NCBI RefSeq assembly: GCF_014212495.1
Contig: NZ_JACKZC010000007.1
Coordinates: forward strand, 248,001 to 312,000
Source: Pontibacter sp. Tf4
GTDB lineage: Bacteria; Bacteroidota; Bacteroidia; Cytophagales; Hymenobacteraceae
Reading direction: 5' to 3'
Length of the DNA: 64,000 bases
Of the stretch, positions 49,428 to 58,931 are shown piece after piece; positions within the stretch are counted from its first letter, which is position 1; every line of letters begins with the position of its first letter. The position numbers were made by a program, and so were the translations under genes. Below the pieces are notes generated by a model. It saw nothing but the letters and a program-made list of their open reading frames with translations, had not been told where the DNA came from and searched no databases.

Positions 49428-52400
49428 TTAACGCAGGATGTAGATCTTTCCGTAGCCGTTCTTGAAAGCCTTGTCTCCGAATTTCTGTTTGTGGTACATC
49501 GGCTCATTGCTCTGGCTCACTACCACGCGGTACAGGTACACGCCATTAGCCAGTCTGTCGCCGTACATATCAGTTCCATCCCAAGCATACTCCGTTTTGT
49601 TATTACCGATGCGCAGTGGCCCCAGTTCCTCTTTCATGATCTCTTTCACTACCTTTCCGGTTACCGTCAGGATCTGGATCTTGATATGGTCCGGGATAAC
49701 GGCGCCGGTCAGGGTAAAGATAAACTGTGTTTTGGTTGAGAACGGGTTCGGGAACGGATAGAAGTTTGTGATTGAAGAACGGTTCTCTACTTCAAAATTG
49801 ATGCGGTAAGGCGAAAGTCCGGACTGCTTACCAGCCACGTCTTTGGCACGGATCTCCATCGTATACCGGCCATCCGACAAGGTTTTAGGCTTGAACTCAA
49901 CTCTGAAATCACTTTTATCAGTCGCCGGGAACACCTCTACATGCTCTACTGATTCCGATGTTTTATCCAGCGAAAGCTCGGTTTGAATACCTGTTTGATC
50001 TATAAGCACCACCGACATACCACTTGCATCTTCCAGGAAGGCATACCGGTTCTCATCCTTAACAGTAACGCTGACTACCGGGCTTGGCGAGATCAGTTCT
50101 CCATCCATAATGTGCACGCCATCAAAGGCTACATCCATAATCGGGTGCAGCTTGCTTTTCACCTTAAACGGCACCACATAGATGTTATTAAAGTAATTCT
50201 GCTCTGGCTGCAACCGCGGATTCACATATAGGGTAATCTTATAAGTTCCGTCCAGGGCCAGCGTATTAAGCTCAAAATTAAAAGTTGCATTTGCGTTGCC
50301 CGCCAATGGCGCCAGCTTCAGTATTTTCTGAATCGGTTGTATGCCATCTCCGGTAACGGTCACGTCCACTGCCAGCGAATCGCGGAAAGCAAATGGCGTA
50401 ATGTTCTGGAAAATCATTGGCAACGTGATCTTGCCTTTGTTTGCCTGTTCGGTCAGTATGGCTTCGCTCACCTCCACCAGGTCCGGCCGTATCACACCTT
50501 CAGGTGCAGCATCGTAGTACACCAGCCACTGCTTCAGCTGTGGTGCCGAACGGTCTGTAGCATCTGACAGGGATGCCTTTAACTGCAGGTAAGGATAAGC
50601 CGCTGCATCGATCGTTGACAAGTCAAATGCTTTGGCCGTAACCGATTCTGCCAGTGTCGTCTGGTTTCCGTCCGCATCCACCCCGATCACGCTCAAACTA
50701 TAAGCATCATTGCCTTCCTCGTACTTTTCAATGTTATGGTGCAGCGTTCCCCAAGTCAGCGCCGGCCCTATCAAAGTAGAAGTAATCTCACCGGCATCCT
50801 GGTTGGAGAGTACTCTTGTTTTTAAGGCTATTTCCTGCTGGTTAAATGGAACTGATTTATCTGTAGCAGTGGTTTCATCAGCCTCTCCCGGCGCAGCTCC
50901 TTTACGGCCAACTATAGCAAATGGGTCGCCTGTTTTAAGGGTGCTTATAAGCGAAGATCCGATTTTGCCTAATGCAGCTTTTTGTGTTGCCGTAAAATCA
51001 TTGAAAGGAACATTGTTTACGCTGATCGCCAACACATAATAATCCGCTGGCACTGCATTAATAAACGTCTCCAGTTTCGCACGGTTTGCAGCTGTACGCA
51101 GGTCACCGAAGTCATACATATAAGGTTCAGCAGAGCAGGCGTAAGCTGGAACAATGTTTTCAACCAGCTTTAATGTTTTGTTATCAATCACGACCATGAT
51201 CAGGCGGGGCGTAGAGCTACCGGCAGGGTTACTACAACCCATATGGAGCATAGGCCGGCCCTCTATTACAAGATTGTGCCCGGGTGTTTTAAATTGGTTT
51301 GCGCCACCAGTTGTCCTGATCTCTATATCGTTTTTAATTGTACTGAACGTCCAGTGCGGCATTTTATCCTGCAAGGCAAGCGCATTCAGTTGTGCTCCCC
51401 GAAACTGTCCGGCATGGCTTTGGGACCATCCACCCTTTGCACCATCTATCACGCGGAAAGAGTTGGTAGCATATAATGTATCTTCTCCTACGCTATACTC
51501 CTGAAAGCGTACACGCCAGTAATACACTGTACTGTCCGGCAGATCACCTAAGGAAGCCAGGTTAAGATCCCAGGTCGGTAGCAAGCTGCTCGGTTGTGAA
51601 AAACCTTTTTTCAGCTTACTATTAAAATGCTGTGTCGTATCCACTTCCAGGTAAAAGCCCTGGCGGCTGTCCTCCACTATAGTTGTCTGAACAACTACCT
51701 TCACATTTTTGCTGTTAACTATACTATAGTTGGCAGGTGTAAGCGCTACTATACCAGATGCTGGGAAAAAGTGCTGAATATGAGCGACGTTATTCATCTC
51801 GTCCAGCTCATCTATTGCAAAATCACCATCCAGTGTTACTTCAAATTTGTTCATGCCCCGCGCTGCTACTCCCCTGTTATCAATTGGTATAATAAGCTTT
51901 TCGCGGTACATGATCGGGGCCACTTTAACTTTAACCGGTTCTAATTCAGTATTATCAGCTAATGTGCGCTTAACAGATACTGTAACAGAGTCTGTTATGG
52001 CTTTACCCCAGTTACCAGCACTTAGCACTATATTAAACTGCTCAGCTGAAGCCGTCAGAATCTCCCCTTCTACCGCACTTACCACATCAGCTTCATTTTC
52101 AATAGCTACATAATCAGGCTTAGAAGGTGCGTAAAATCTTATTGCCGGGTCGCCCTGCAGTACCATTTCCAGCACCATGGCAATTACAAGATCAGAGCTT
52201 CTGGTACTCAATACCTCCCTTATAGTTTGCTGTTGTATCTCCCCGATGGTTTTACCAAAGTATTCGAGGTCATTAAATGCCGTTTTGTAAAAGGCAGTTG
52301 AGTAATAATCAAGAACAGAAGGATAGCCAGACTCTGCATGTGCAATGAAAGCGATAGCCCCTTTCTCCGGAGTATTGAGCCAGTCTTCGCCAAACGAACG

Positions 52401-54521
52401 GTTATTAGGAATAAAAGCATTGCCTGTCCCACATCCATTCATCAGGATAACCGGGTATTTATCCTTGTTATTATACCCATTTGCAGGACTCGAAACCGAT
52501 CCGACATCCAGGTCGCTGGTACTGGAGGAACTATGGCCAAAAAATGTCATTAACGACACACCTGCATTCACCTCTGTAGCTACATTTATCGTTTCCGTTG
52601 ACTGGCTTACATTCTTTCTATACTTCTCAATGATGTTCGCGCCAAAGTAAGGACCTTTCGCGATTCGTCCATACTTTTCGAGGTAGCCTGTAAGCTCACT
52701 TATTTCCCCTATCTGCTTACCTCCTCCTAACTGTAAGATATTTTTCCGCCAGGGTAATCCGTCAGGTAACGATTCATGTGAAACGACCTTATTCAGATAA
52801 TGTATGATATCCTCTGCCTTTGTTGCCGGGAGCCTGCCCGTTGGTATAGCTGGTACATATTCTCCGTTCCTGAAATCAGCGGTAAAGAAGATATCTGAAA
52901 CAGGCGCTATTCCTGTTGGTACCAGGTCAACTTCATGCACTTTATTATAGCGTGCGCCAACATGGTAATAACTGAACTTTCCACTGCCATAGATGGTCTG
53001 ATAATCGTCCGCTCCATACATCAGCCCTTTGCCCAGAATAAACAGTGTTTTTGGCCTGGTTGAGGTCTGCATATACGACATCATTTTTCGTATTGCATTC
53101 ACCGAGAACTCGCCGTAGTGGAACTGATCTATCACCTGATCCATGTGGACCAATAGCGTGTCGTAGCCACCTCCTGCCTGCGAAGCCCGGTAAGCTGCAT
53201 ATTCCTCCGGAGCTCTATAGGCTGACCCGAGCACTTTCTTCATCAGCCTCTTATTGGTTAATATTATATAATTATGTGCCGATGGCGTAATATTACGGAA
53301 GCGGATACCTTTCTGATAACCTACAGGTTTAATAGGTTTAGCTGTATTTGCTACCAGTACTGTCCGGGTAATTACATTATTATCAATAACAAAGCCTTTG
53401 TTTGTGCCATTTGTATAGCCTACAATCCGGATAACGTTATAAGGATCTGTTACATCAAAAGCTACGCTTGTTGCTGGCGCTCCCACAAGTTCAAAGTAAG
53501 GCGTTGCTGATCTGGTAGAATCTGTATAAAAAATGAGCTGGTTCTGCGTAGACGGAAAAACGGTGCGCTGTGGGTATATAATTTTAGCATAACCGAAACT
53601 AACCTGATTTGTCTCAATCTCCTTACCTTCCGGTGTATAAAGCTTATCAGGGAGTGTTTGAATAGTAACCTGCCCATTAGCTGCAATATCTGTAAACTCT
53701 ATCGTAGTATTTTCTTTTGCGAAGCTATCCCCATAAATATTGAAACGCTTCAGCAGTTTTGTAGTGCTGCCAACTACTAAATTAACTACAAAAGGATGGA
53801 TAGCCTGTTGCCAGGTACCTACCACATACTCTAATTTCGGCTTCGGTCCCGTATTTTCTATATTAGTAACAGGGCCAGATCCGTGAATGTAAGTAGTCGT
53901 AGCATTGGGATAGTTTCTGAGATTACGGGAAGTATTAGAGAAATATCCTTCCCCTTCATCCAGCCAGGGCATCCTGTTATCAGCGTAAGACTTACCACGA
54001 TAGAAGCGGTCTGTGTTCATAAACAGGGATCGCTGCAGGTGGTAAGGCTCCGGTGTTTTACCATTCACAGCCGGGTTATTATGCACCATCCGCTTTCCCT
54101 TTGTCGGTGCTACAGTCAGGAAATACGATGCTGTGTCAGTATATAAACTATAGAGTTTATGCGGCTGAAGTGCAGGATTTTTATACAACTCCCTGTCCAG
54201 TGCGCCGTCGTTCCGCTCGCCGTAAAACTCGAGGTAATCCTGGGTATCCAGTTTTCCATCCTGCTCACCGGCCACATAAATTGCCACTTCCTTTCCACGA
54301 CGGAACAGTTGCAGGTTCTGAGGGTTTACATCGGCAAGGCCTAACTGGCTCAGGTAGGCATAATCGAGTTGGTGTATACCAGTCTGGGTTACCTTTATTT
54401 TGTGGTACGTCTGCTCGTAGTTTATCCACTCGTTGCCAAAGGTAGCCTGCGCCTGCACTGTTGTCCCGGCCAGCAGGAAGAACAGAAGAGATAAATAGGA
54501 AAAAGATGCTGGGAAACGCAT
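49428..54521 (-). CDS. porU2: Type IX secretion system sortase, PorU2-like (C25 peptidase)
   Basis: Very large (1697 residues) secreted protein with a signal peptide (about 1-25, ending TVQAQA). The N-terminal part has beta domains; the caspase-like C25 domain (about 440-800) carries the catalytic His in MTFFGHSSSSTSD and Cys in VILMNGCGTGNAF. It is followed by Ig-like/CARDB-type repeats and a C-terminal FlgD-like domain (WDGTDMYGDRLANGVYLYR). PorU cleaves C-terminal sorting domains of type IX cargo; the longer PorU2 form pairs with PorV2. 12 bp downstream of porV2. Confidence 0.87.
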   Translation of the reverse strand: MRFPASFSYLSLLFFLLAGTTVQAQATFGNEWINYEQTYHKIKVTQTGIHQLDYAYLSQLGLADVNPQNLQLFRRGKEVAIYVAGEQDGKLDTQDYLEFYGERNDGALDRELYKNPALQPHKLYSLYTDTASYFLTVAPTKGKRMVHNNPAVNGKTPEPYHLQRSLFMNTDRFYRGKSYADNRMPWLDEGEGYFSNTSRNLRNYPNATTTYIHGSGPVTNIENTGPKPKLEYVVGTWQQAIHPFVVNLVVGSTTKLLKRFNIYGDSFAKENTTIEFTDIAANGQVTIQTLPDKLYTPEGKEIETNQVSFGYAKIIYPQRTVFPSTQNQLIFYTDSTRSATPYFELVGAPATSVAFDVTDPYNVIRIVGYTNGTNKGFVIDNNVITRTVLVANTAKPIKPVGYQKGIRFRNITPSAHNYIILTNKRLMKKVLGSAYRAPEEYAAYRASQAGGGYDTLLVHMDQVIDQFHYGEFSVNAIRKMMSYMQTSTRPKTLFILGKGLMYGADDYQTIYGSGKFSYYHVGARYNKVHEVDLVPTGIAPVSDIFFTADFRNGEYVPAIPTGRLPATKAEDIIHYLNKVVSHESLPDGLPWRKNILQLGGGKQIGEISELTGYLEKYGRIAKGPYFGANIIEKYRKNVSQSTETINVATEVNAGVSLMTFFGHSSSSTSDLDVGSVSSPANGYNNKDKYPVILMNGCGTGNAFIPNNRSFGEDWLNTPEKGAIAFIAHAESGYPSVLDYYSTAFYKTAFNDLEYFGKTIGEIQQQTIREVLSTRSSDLVIAMVLEMVLQGDPAIRFYAPSKPDYVAIENEADVVSAVEGEILTASAEQFNIVLSAGNWGKAITDSVTVSVKRTLADNTELEPVKVKVAPIMYREKLIIPIDNRGVAARGMNKFEVTLDGDFAIDELDEMNNVAHIQHFFPASGIVALTPANYSIVNSKNVKVVVQTTIVEDSRQGFYLEVDTTQHFNSKLKKGFSQPSSLLPTWDLNLASLGDLPDSTVYYWRVRFQEYSVGEDTLYATNSFRVIDGAKGGWSQSHAGQFRGAQLNALALQDKMPHWTFSTIKNDIEIRTTGGANQFKTPGHNLVIEGRPMLHMGCSNPAGSSTPRLIMVVIDNKTLKLVENIVPAYACSAEPYMYDFGDLRTAANRAKLETFINAVPADYYVLAISVNNVPFNDFTATQKAALGKIGSSLISTLKTGDPFAIVGRKGAAPGEADETTATDKSVPFNQQEIALKTRVLSNQDAGEITSTLIGPALTWGTLHHNIEKYEEGNDAYSLSVIGVDADGNQTTLAESVTAKAFDLSTIDAAAYPYLQLKASLSDATDRSAPQLKQWLVYYDAAPEGVIRPDLVEVSEAILTEQANKGKITLPMIFQNITPFAFRDSLAVDVTVTGDGIQPIQKILKLAPLAGNANATFNFELNTLALDGTYKITLYVNPRLQPEQNYFNNIYVVPFKVKSKLHPIMDVAFDGVHIMDGELISPSPVVSVTVKDENRYAFLEDASGMSVVLIDQTGIQTELSLDKTSESVEHVEVFPATDKSDFRVEFKPKTLSDGRYTMEIRAKDVAGKQSGLSPYRINFEVENRSSITNFYPFPNPFSTKTQFIFTLTGAVIPDHIKIQILTVTGKVVKEIMKEELGPLRIGNNKTEYAWDGTDMYGDRLANGVYLYRVVVSQSNEPMYHKQKFGDKAFKNGYGKIYILR

Positions 54522-54533
54522 GGTTAGTAAAGC

Positions 54534-55631
54534 TTATCTGAAAGAATAACCCATGGAGATGATAACCGAAGACGTATTGGCATTTGAGATGGAATTCTTC
54601 TCCCGATCGCTCATGCGCGAAAGGGCAAGATCCAGGTAAAAGCCGTTGGAGACGAAGCCAACCCCGAAATTGGGTTGTATTTGTGATGCTTTGCTGCCGT
54701 CGAAACGGGTGGTTTGCTGGTAATTGCTGAGGCCGCCACGCACAAAAACTGATTTGGCGTAGGTCAGTTCAACACCTACATGCGGATCGACTGACACAAG
54801 ATCAGATTTGAGCAGCACATTCCGCTTGCCGTCAAAAGTCATGTCCACATCGGCTGATACCAGTGCTGAGAACTTATCGTTTATAACAAAATTCCTGGCA
54901 GCACCAACTATAAGGCGCGGTAGGGTAAGTTCAGCGGTATTTTCGGGCAGATCGTTGCCGGTCTGTTCGTAGGCTTCTTCCAATTCCTCTACGTTATGCG
55001 TCCAGGCAGTAAACGTGGTCGTGATATCCCGGGCCATCAGGCCGAATTGCCAGTCGCCGCGCTGCAGCTGGGCACCGGCATCTATTCCAAAGCCCCAGGC
55101 ATTGGCAAAATCACCTACGTTGCGGTAAATGATCTTGGCACTGGCACCTAACTGCAAGCCCTCGATCAGGTTACTCCTGCGGGCATACGACAGAAGAACA
55201 GCATAATCAGCCACCGAAAAGAACCTAATACTATCGTACTGGATATGGCCGAACTCGTTCTGCAGACGGCGGGTGTCAGCTATGTCGTCCACACCGAGGC
55301 GAATGACCGATACAGCCAGTGCGCTGTTGGTATCTATCGGCATGGCAAAACTTCCGAAATCATTTTTGGCGATACCGGCAAACAACTCCGAGTGCATCAG
55401 GGCGATGTTATACTTATCGGGCAGGCGCAGCAGGCCGGCGGGGTTCCAGTAGCCGGAAGTAGCGTCGTTGGTTACAGCTACCTGTACATTGCCCATACCA
55501 ATGGCGCGGGCCCCTACTCCTACATTCAGAAACTCGTTGCTGTACTTAGGTGCTGATACCTGTGCCATTGCCGGAAAGCAGGAAACAAGAAACAACACGG
55601 CCAGCAGGCACTTAAGGGTAGATTTGTGCAT
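54534..55631 (-). CDS. porV2: Type IX secretion outer-membrane protein, PorV2-like
   Basis: A 365-residue FadL-like outer-membrane barrel with a signal peptide ending PAMAQ. The PorV/PorQ opening is visible: NEFLNVGVGARAIGMGNVQV and TSGYWNPAGLLRL (about 33-70), and the C-terminus is VIISMGYSFR. PorV shuttles type IX cargo from the translocon to the PorU sortase. It precedes the porU2-like gene in the same transcript, which favours the PorV2 name over PorQ. Confidence 0.87.
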   Translation of the reverse strand: MHKSTLKCLLAVLFLVSCFPAMAQVSAPKYSNEFLNVGVGARAIGMGNVQVAVTNDATSGYWNPAGLLRLPDKYNIALMHSELFAGIAKNDFGSFAMPIDTNSALAVSVIRLGVDDIADTRRLQNEFGHIQYDSIRFFSVADYAVLLSYARRSNLIEGLQLGASAKIIYRNVGDFANAWGFGIDAGAQLQRGDWQFGLMARDITTTFTAWTHNVEELEEAYEQTGNDLPENTAELTLPRLIVGAARNFVINDKFSALVSADVDMTFDGKRNVLLKSDLVSVDPHVGVELTYAKSVFVRGGLSNYQQTTRFDGSKASQIQPNFGVGFVSNGFYLDLALSRMSDREKNSISNANTSSVIISMGYSFR

Positions 55632-55827
55632 AGACCAATCGCAAAATTTACATGAATATCAGCCGGGATTTAAGCCCATTACGGGCTACATTTCACCTCT
55701 AACACGACATCCGGCCAATAAGTTGTATTTCTTAAAAATATATTTTTTAGTCAAAAATACAACTTTAAAGTATAAAAACGCCCCATCTGCAAAACCTGCT
55801 ATAAAAAGTTTCGTAATATTTTTTAAC

Positions 55828-55864
55828 AGTACCTTGTTTTACATAGTACCTTATATTATCTTTG
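55828..55864 (+). promoter_or_regulatory. Promoter and candidate PadR operator
   Basis: TTG (55834-55836) and TATCTTTG (55857-55864) are spaced 20 bp apart. Direct repeats AGTACCTT at 55828-55835 and 55845-55852 straddle the -33 element and may bind the PadR regulator encoded just downstream. Confidence 0.5.
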
Positions 55865-55888
55865 CTTCAACATTATAACCCCATCATC

Positions 55889-56233
55889 ATGAAAGTAGAA
55901 AACACACAAGTGCAGATGCGGAAGGGAATTCTGGAATTCTGCATCCTGGAGATTATCTCTCGTGGTGAAGTATATGCGTCCGACATGCTGGAAGAGCTCA
56001 CAGCAGCCAAAATGATCGTAGTGGAGGGAACCCTTTACCCGTTGCTAACCCGCCTTAAGAACGCAGCACTTCTCGACTACACCTGGGTAGAGTCCACATC
56101 GGGGCCGCCCCGCAAGTACTACACCCTCACCGACACCGGTAAAGAGTTTCTGGAACAGCTCCGCGCAACCTGGGGCGAACTGGTTGAATCTACCGAATTC
56201 ATCATTCAAAACAAGAAAGCACAACAGTCATGA
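55889..56233 (+). CDS. PadR family transcriptional regulator
   Basis: A 114-residue winged-helix protein from the ATG at 55889 (MKVENTQVQMRKGILEFCIL). The fold is PadR-type: LEIISRGEVYASDMLEEL, VVEGTLYPLLTRLKNAALL (recognition helix and wing, about 40-60), then GPPRKYYTLTDTGKEFLEQL. Its stop overlaps the start of the PspC protein (ATGA), so the two are one operon, a common arrangement where PadR controls an envelope-stress protein. Confidence 0.92.
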   Translation: MKVENTQVQMRKGILEFCILEIISRGEVYASDMLEELTAAKMIVVEGTLYPLLTRLKNAALLDYTWVESTSGPPRKYYTLTDTGKEFLEQLRATWGELVESTEFIIQNKKAQQS

Positions 56234-58728
56234 AAAAGAATATAAGCATCAACTTACAAGGCATCATCTTTTATATAGAAGAAGATGGCTATGAGCAGCT
56301 GAGCAGGTATTTGGCTTCTATCCGCACGTACTTTTCAAACTATGAAGGGCACGAAGAGATAGTTGCTGATATTGAGCTGCGTATCGCCGAGATCTTTTCT
56401 GCACGGCTTTCTCCGGTTAAACAGGTAATAACACAGGAAGATGTGCAGTACCTGATCGGCCGTATGGGTAATGTTACTGAGTTTGAGATAGAAGAACCGG
56501 TAGAGGAAGAAATTCCAAACTATAGCTCGACAGGAGCTGGTGCTGGTGCAGCTTCGGCAGCGTATGCAGTGCCGGGCACGAAAAGACTGTTCCGCGACAT
56601 TAACCGCAAAGTTATCAGTGGCGTGTGCGCTGGTATAGCCAATTACCTGAACATCGATGTCGTTTGGATCCGTCTTTTCTTCATCCTGTTCCTGGTGCTG
56701 GGCGTGCTTTCTGCGGGTATCTCTGCCATGGCTGCGGTTATCCTTTACATCGTGTTGTGGATAGCCATGCCCGAAAGTACTGAGCTGCCTGACACAACTG
56801 TAAAGAAACTGTTTCGTGACCCCGAAGACAAAAAGCTTGGCGGTGTTGCCAGCGGTATAGCCAAGTATTTTGGTGTAGATGTAGCCGTAGTGCGCATCTT
56901 GTTCCTGGTATCGCTGTTCCTGGGTGGCTTTGGTCTGATACTTTACATTGTGCTCTGGATAGCGGTACCCGAAGCGGTAACGCTAACCGAGCGCATGCAG
57001 ATGCAGGGCAACCCGGTAACACTGGCTGGTATTGAGCAAACCCTCAAAGACAGCCTGAACATGAAGGACCATAACGGCGAGGAAAGCCCATTAGCTAAAA
57101 TCATCCTACTTCCGATCCGCCTTGTATCCCAGATCATTAACTGGATGGGAAAAGCACTGGGTCCTGTACTTGGTTTCCTGGTAGCGCTTATCCGCGTGGC
57201 AGCTGGTTTACTGCTGCTTCTGATCTCTGTAGGGTTAACAGCTGGTCTGTTCAGCGCTTTCTTTGCATCCATGGGCTGGCTGGATAGCTCCAGCATGGTA
57301 GAGATGGGTCCTTTCAACTCCTCGGTGTGGTTAAATGGCTTTCCCAGGCTCGGATTGGTGGCTGGTCTTATTGTAGGCCTTATTCCTTTACTTTTCCTGA
57401 TACTGCTGGCTATTGGCTTATTAGCAAAACGTTTTCTGATGCGCCCAACAGTTGGCTGGTCTCTCTTCGGTGTCTGGATATTTGCACTTATAGTTATGAT
57501 CGCCTCAATCGTCTCCTTCAGCGGTAATTTTAAACGCAGTGGCGAAATAACGATAACTAAAACCGTTCCTGCCGCAGGTATCACCACCCTCGACGCCTAC
57601 GACATGGATGTGGACTATGATAACCTTTACATTGATGTACGTGAGCATAATGGCCAGAACATAGAAATAATACAGCAGATAGAAGCCAAAGGCCGCACCG
57701 AAGAAGAGGCTAAGCAGAATGCCCGCATGATTTCTTACCGCGTGGTACAACTGGACTCTACCCTGCGCTTCGACGACAGCTTTGATTTTAAAGAAGGTGC
57801 CAGCTTCCGTTCTCAGGACCTGAACATCATACTAAGATTACCAAAAGACAAGCCGTTCCGCCTGACACGTGAGTTTGTTTACCTGCTGCCAAACGCTACT
57901 TTCGACAAAGACTATGGGTACGACAAAATTGTGCGCAACACATGGCGTGCAAAAGGCGATATGCTGGAGTGTATTACCTGTGCAAGCGATACTTTAGATA
58001 CCGAGGAGCCTGGCGGTGATTTGAATAATGATGGCTCGTTTGGCGCTGCTTACATCGCCGATAAGGAAAGTGTACTGAACGACCCGGACTCTTATGGCGA
58101 CAACAGCCGATCGTTCCAGGTAGCTGACTTCGACCGCATCAGTATAGGTGGGCCTTACCACGTACAGATCAGACAGGGCAACCGCCACAGTGTGCGCGTG
58201 CAGGGCGACAACAGCGAGATCAAACGTATGGATGTGGAAAGCAGAAACGGAGAACTGGAGATCACTTCCAACCGAAAAGCCTTCAACCTTTTTGACGATG
58301 CGGACCCGGTTCTGATCATGATCACGGTTCCGGACCTGAAAGCGCTGGAACTGAGCGGAGCCATCAAAGCCGACATTATCGGAATTAATACCGACGAACT
58401 GGTGATGGAGCTGAGCGGGGCGACCGAAGCTGCTGTACAGGCCCGTGCCAACGTAATACGCGCCGATATTGCCGGTGCCTCGAGCACACGCTTTACCGGT
58501 ACCGCCGACAGATTTGAGGTTGAAGCCGCCGGCGCCTGCAGCATTAATGCCGAAAACTTACAGGCAAAACATGTAGTGATAGAGGCCAGCGGTATGACGG
58601 TAGCTTCTGTATTTGCCAGCAACAGCCTGCGCGCCGATGCTTCCGGAGCCAGCAACATTACCTACAGTGGTAACCCGAAAAGCACCCAGGTAGATGCCAA
58701 CGGAGCCAGCAAGGTGAAAAGAAAATAA
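56230..58728 (+). CDS. PspC-domain membrane protein with C-terminal GIN (DUF2807) domain
   Basis: An 832-residue inner-membrane protein. Residues 1-110 form an HTH-like or linker region (DIELRIAEIFSARL, QEDVQYLIGRMG). Two PspC domains follow: KRLFRDINRKVISGVCAGIA (about 118-180) and KKLFRDPEDKKLGGVASGIA (about 190-250). Then come about four to five transmembrane helices (about 285-440) and a large extracytoplasmic part ending in a beta-helical GIN domain with repeats such as LELSGAIKADI, MELSGATEAAV and DASGASNITYSG. A role in envelope stress is inferred from PspC. Confidence 0.9.
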   Translation: MKKNISINLQGIIFYIEEDGYEQLSRYLASIRTYFSNYEGHEEIVADIELRIAEIFSARLSPVKQVITQEDVQYLIGRMGNVTEFEIEEPVEEEIPNYSSTGAGAGAASAAYAVPGTKRLFRDINRKVISGVCAGIANYLNIDVVWIRLFFILFLVLGVLSAGISAMAAVILYIVLWIAMPESTELPDTTVKKLFRDPEDKKLGGVASGIAKYFGVDVAVVRILFLVSLFLGGFGLILYIVLWIAVPEAVTLTERMQMQGNPVTLAGIEQTLKDSLNMKDHNGEESPLAKIILLPIRLVSQIINWMGKALGPVLGFLVALIRVAAGLLLLLISVGLTAGLFSAFFASMGWLDSSSMVEMGPFNSSVWLNGFPRLGLVAGLIVGLIPLLFLILLAIGLLAKRFLMRPTVGWSLFGVWIFALIVMIASIVSFSGNFKRSGEITITKTVPAAGITTLDAYDMDVDYDNLYIDVREHNGQNIEIIQQIEAKGRTEEEAKQNARMISYRVVQLDSTLRFDDSFDFKEGASFRSQDLNIILRLPKDKPFRLTREFVYLLPNATFDKDYGYDKIVRNTWRAKGDMLECITCASDTLDTEEPGGDLNNDGSFGAAYIADKESVLNDPDSYGDNSRSFQVADFDRISIGGPYHVQIRQGNRHSVRVQGDNSEIKRMDVESRNGELEITSNRKAFNLFDDADPVLIMITVPDLKALELSGAIKADIIGINTDELVMELSGATEAAVQARANVIRADIAGASSTRFTGTADRFEVEAAGACSINAENLQAKHVVIEASGMTVASVFASNSLRADASGASNITYSGNPKSTQVDANGASKVKRK

Positions 58729-58752
58729 ACCTTTACTTCACCCTTAACAAAA

Positions 58753-58790
58753 TAAAAGCGGGCTAAACTGCTTATAGTTTAGCCCGCTCC
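58753..58790. terminator. Hairpin terminator after the PspC gene / cca
   Basis: A perfect 13-bp stem AGCGGGCTAAACT / AGTTTAGCCCGCT with a 6-nt loop lies between convergent genes. The T-rich tail (TTTTATTTTG) is on the minus strand, so it best serves leftward transcripts. Confidence 0.7.
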
Positions 58791-58881
58791 TGCCACACTT
58801 AGTAATACAAAATAAAACTATAATTGAAGTACCTGTTTACACGTTACAAAAGTACATCACCCTTGTGTTTAGTTGTTTGAT

Positions 58882-58931
58882 GAATCTGCGGGGCTCCTTT
58901 ATCAAAAGGGGCCAACGCAGATTTTCTTTTT
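58882..58931 (+). terminator. Second hairpin terminator in the convergent gap
   Basis: Outer stem AATCTGCG / CGCAGATT with an internal GCTCCTTT / AAAGGGGC pair is followed on the plus strand by TTTTCTTTTT. Confidence 0.6.
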
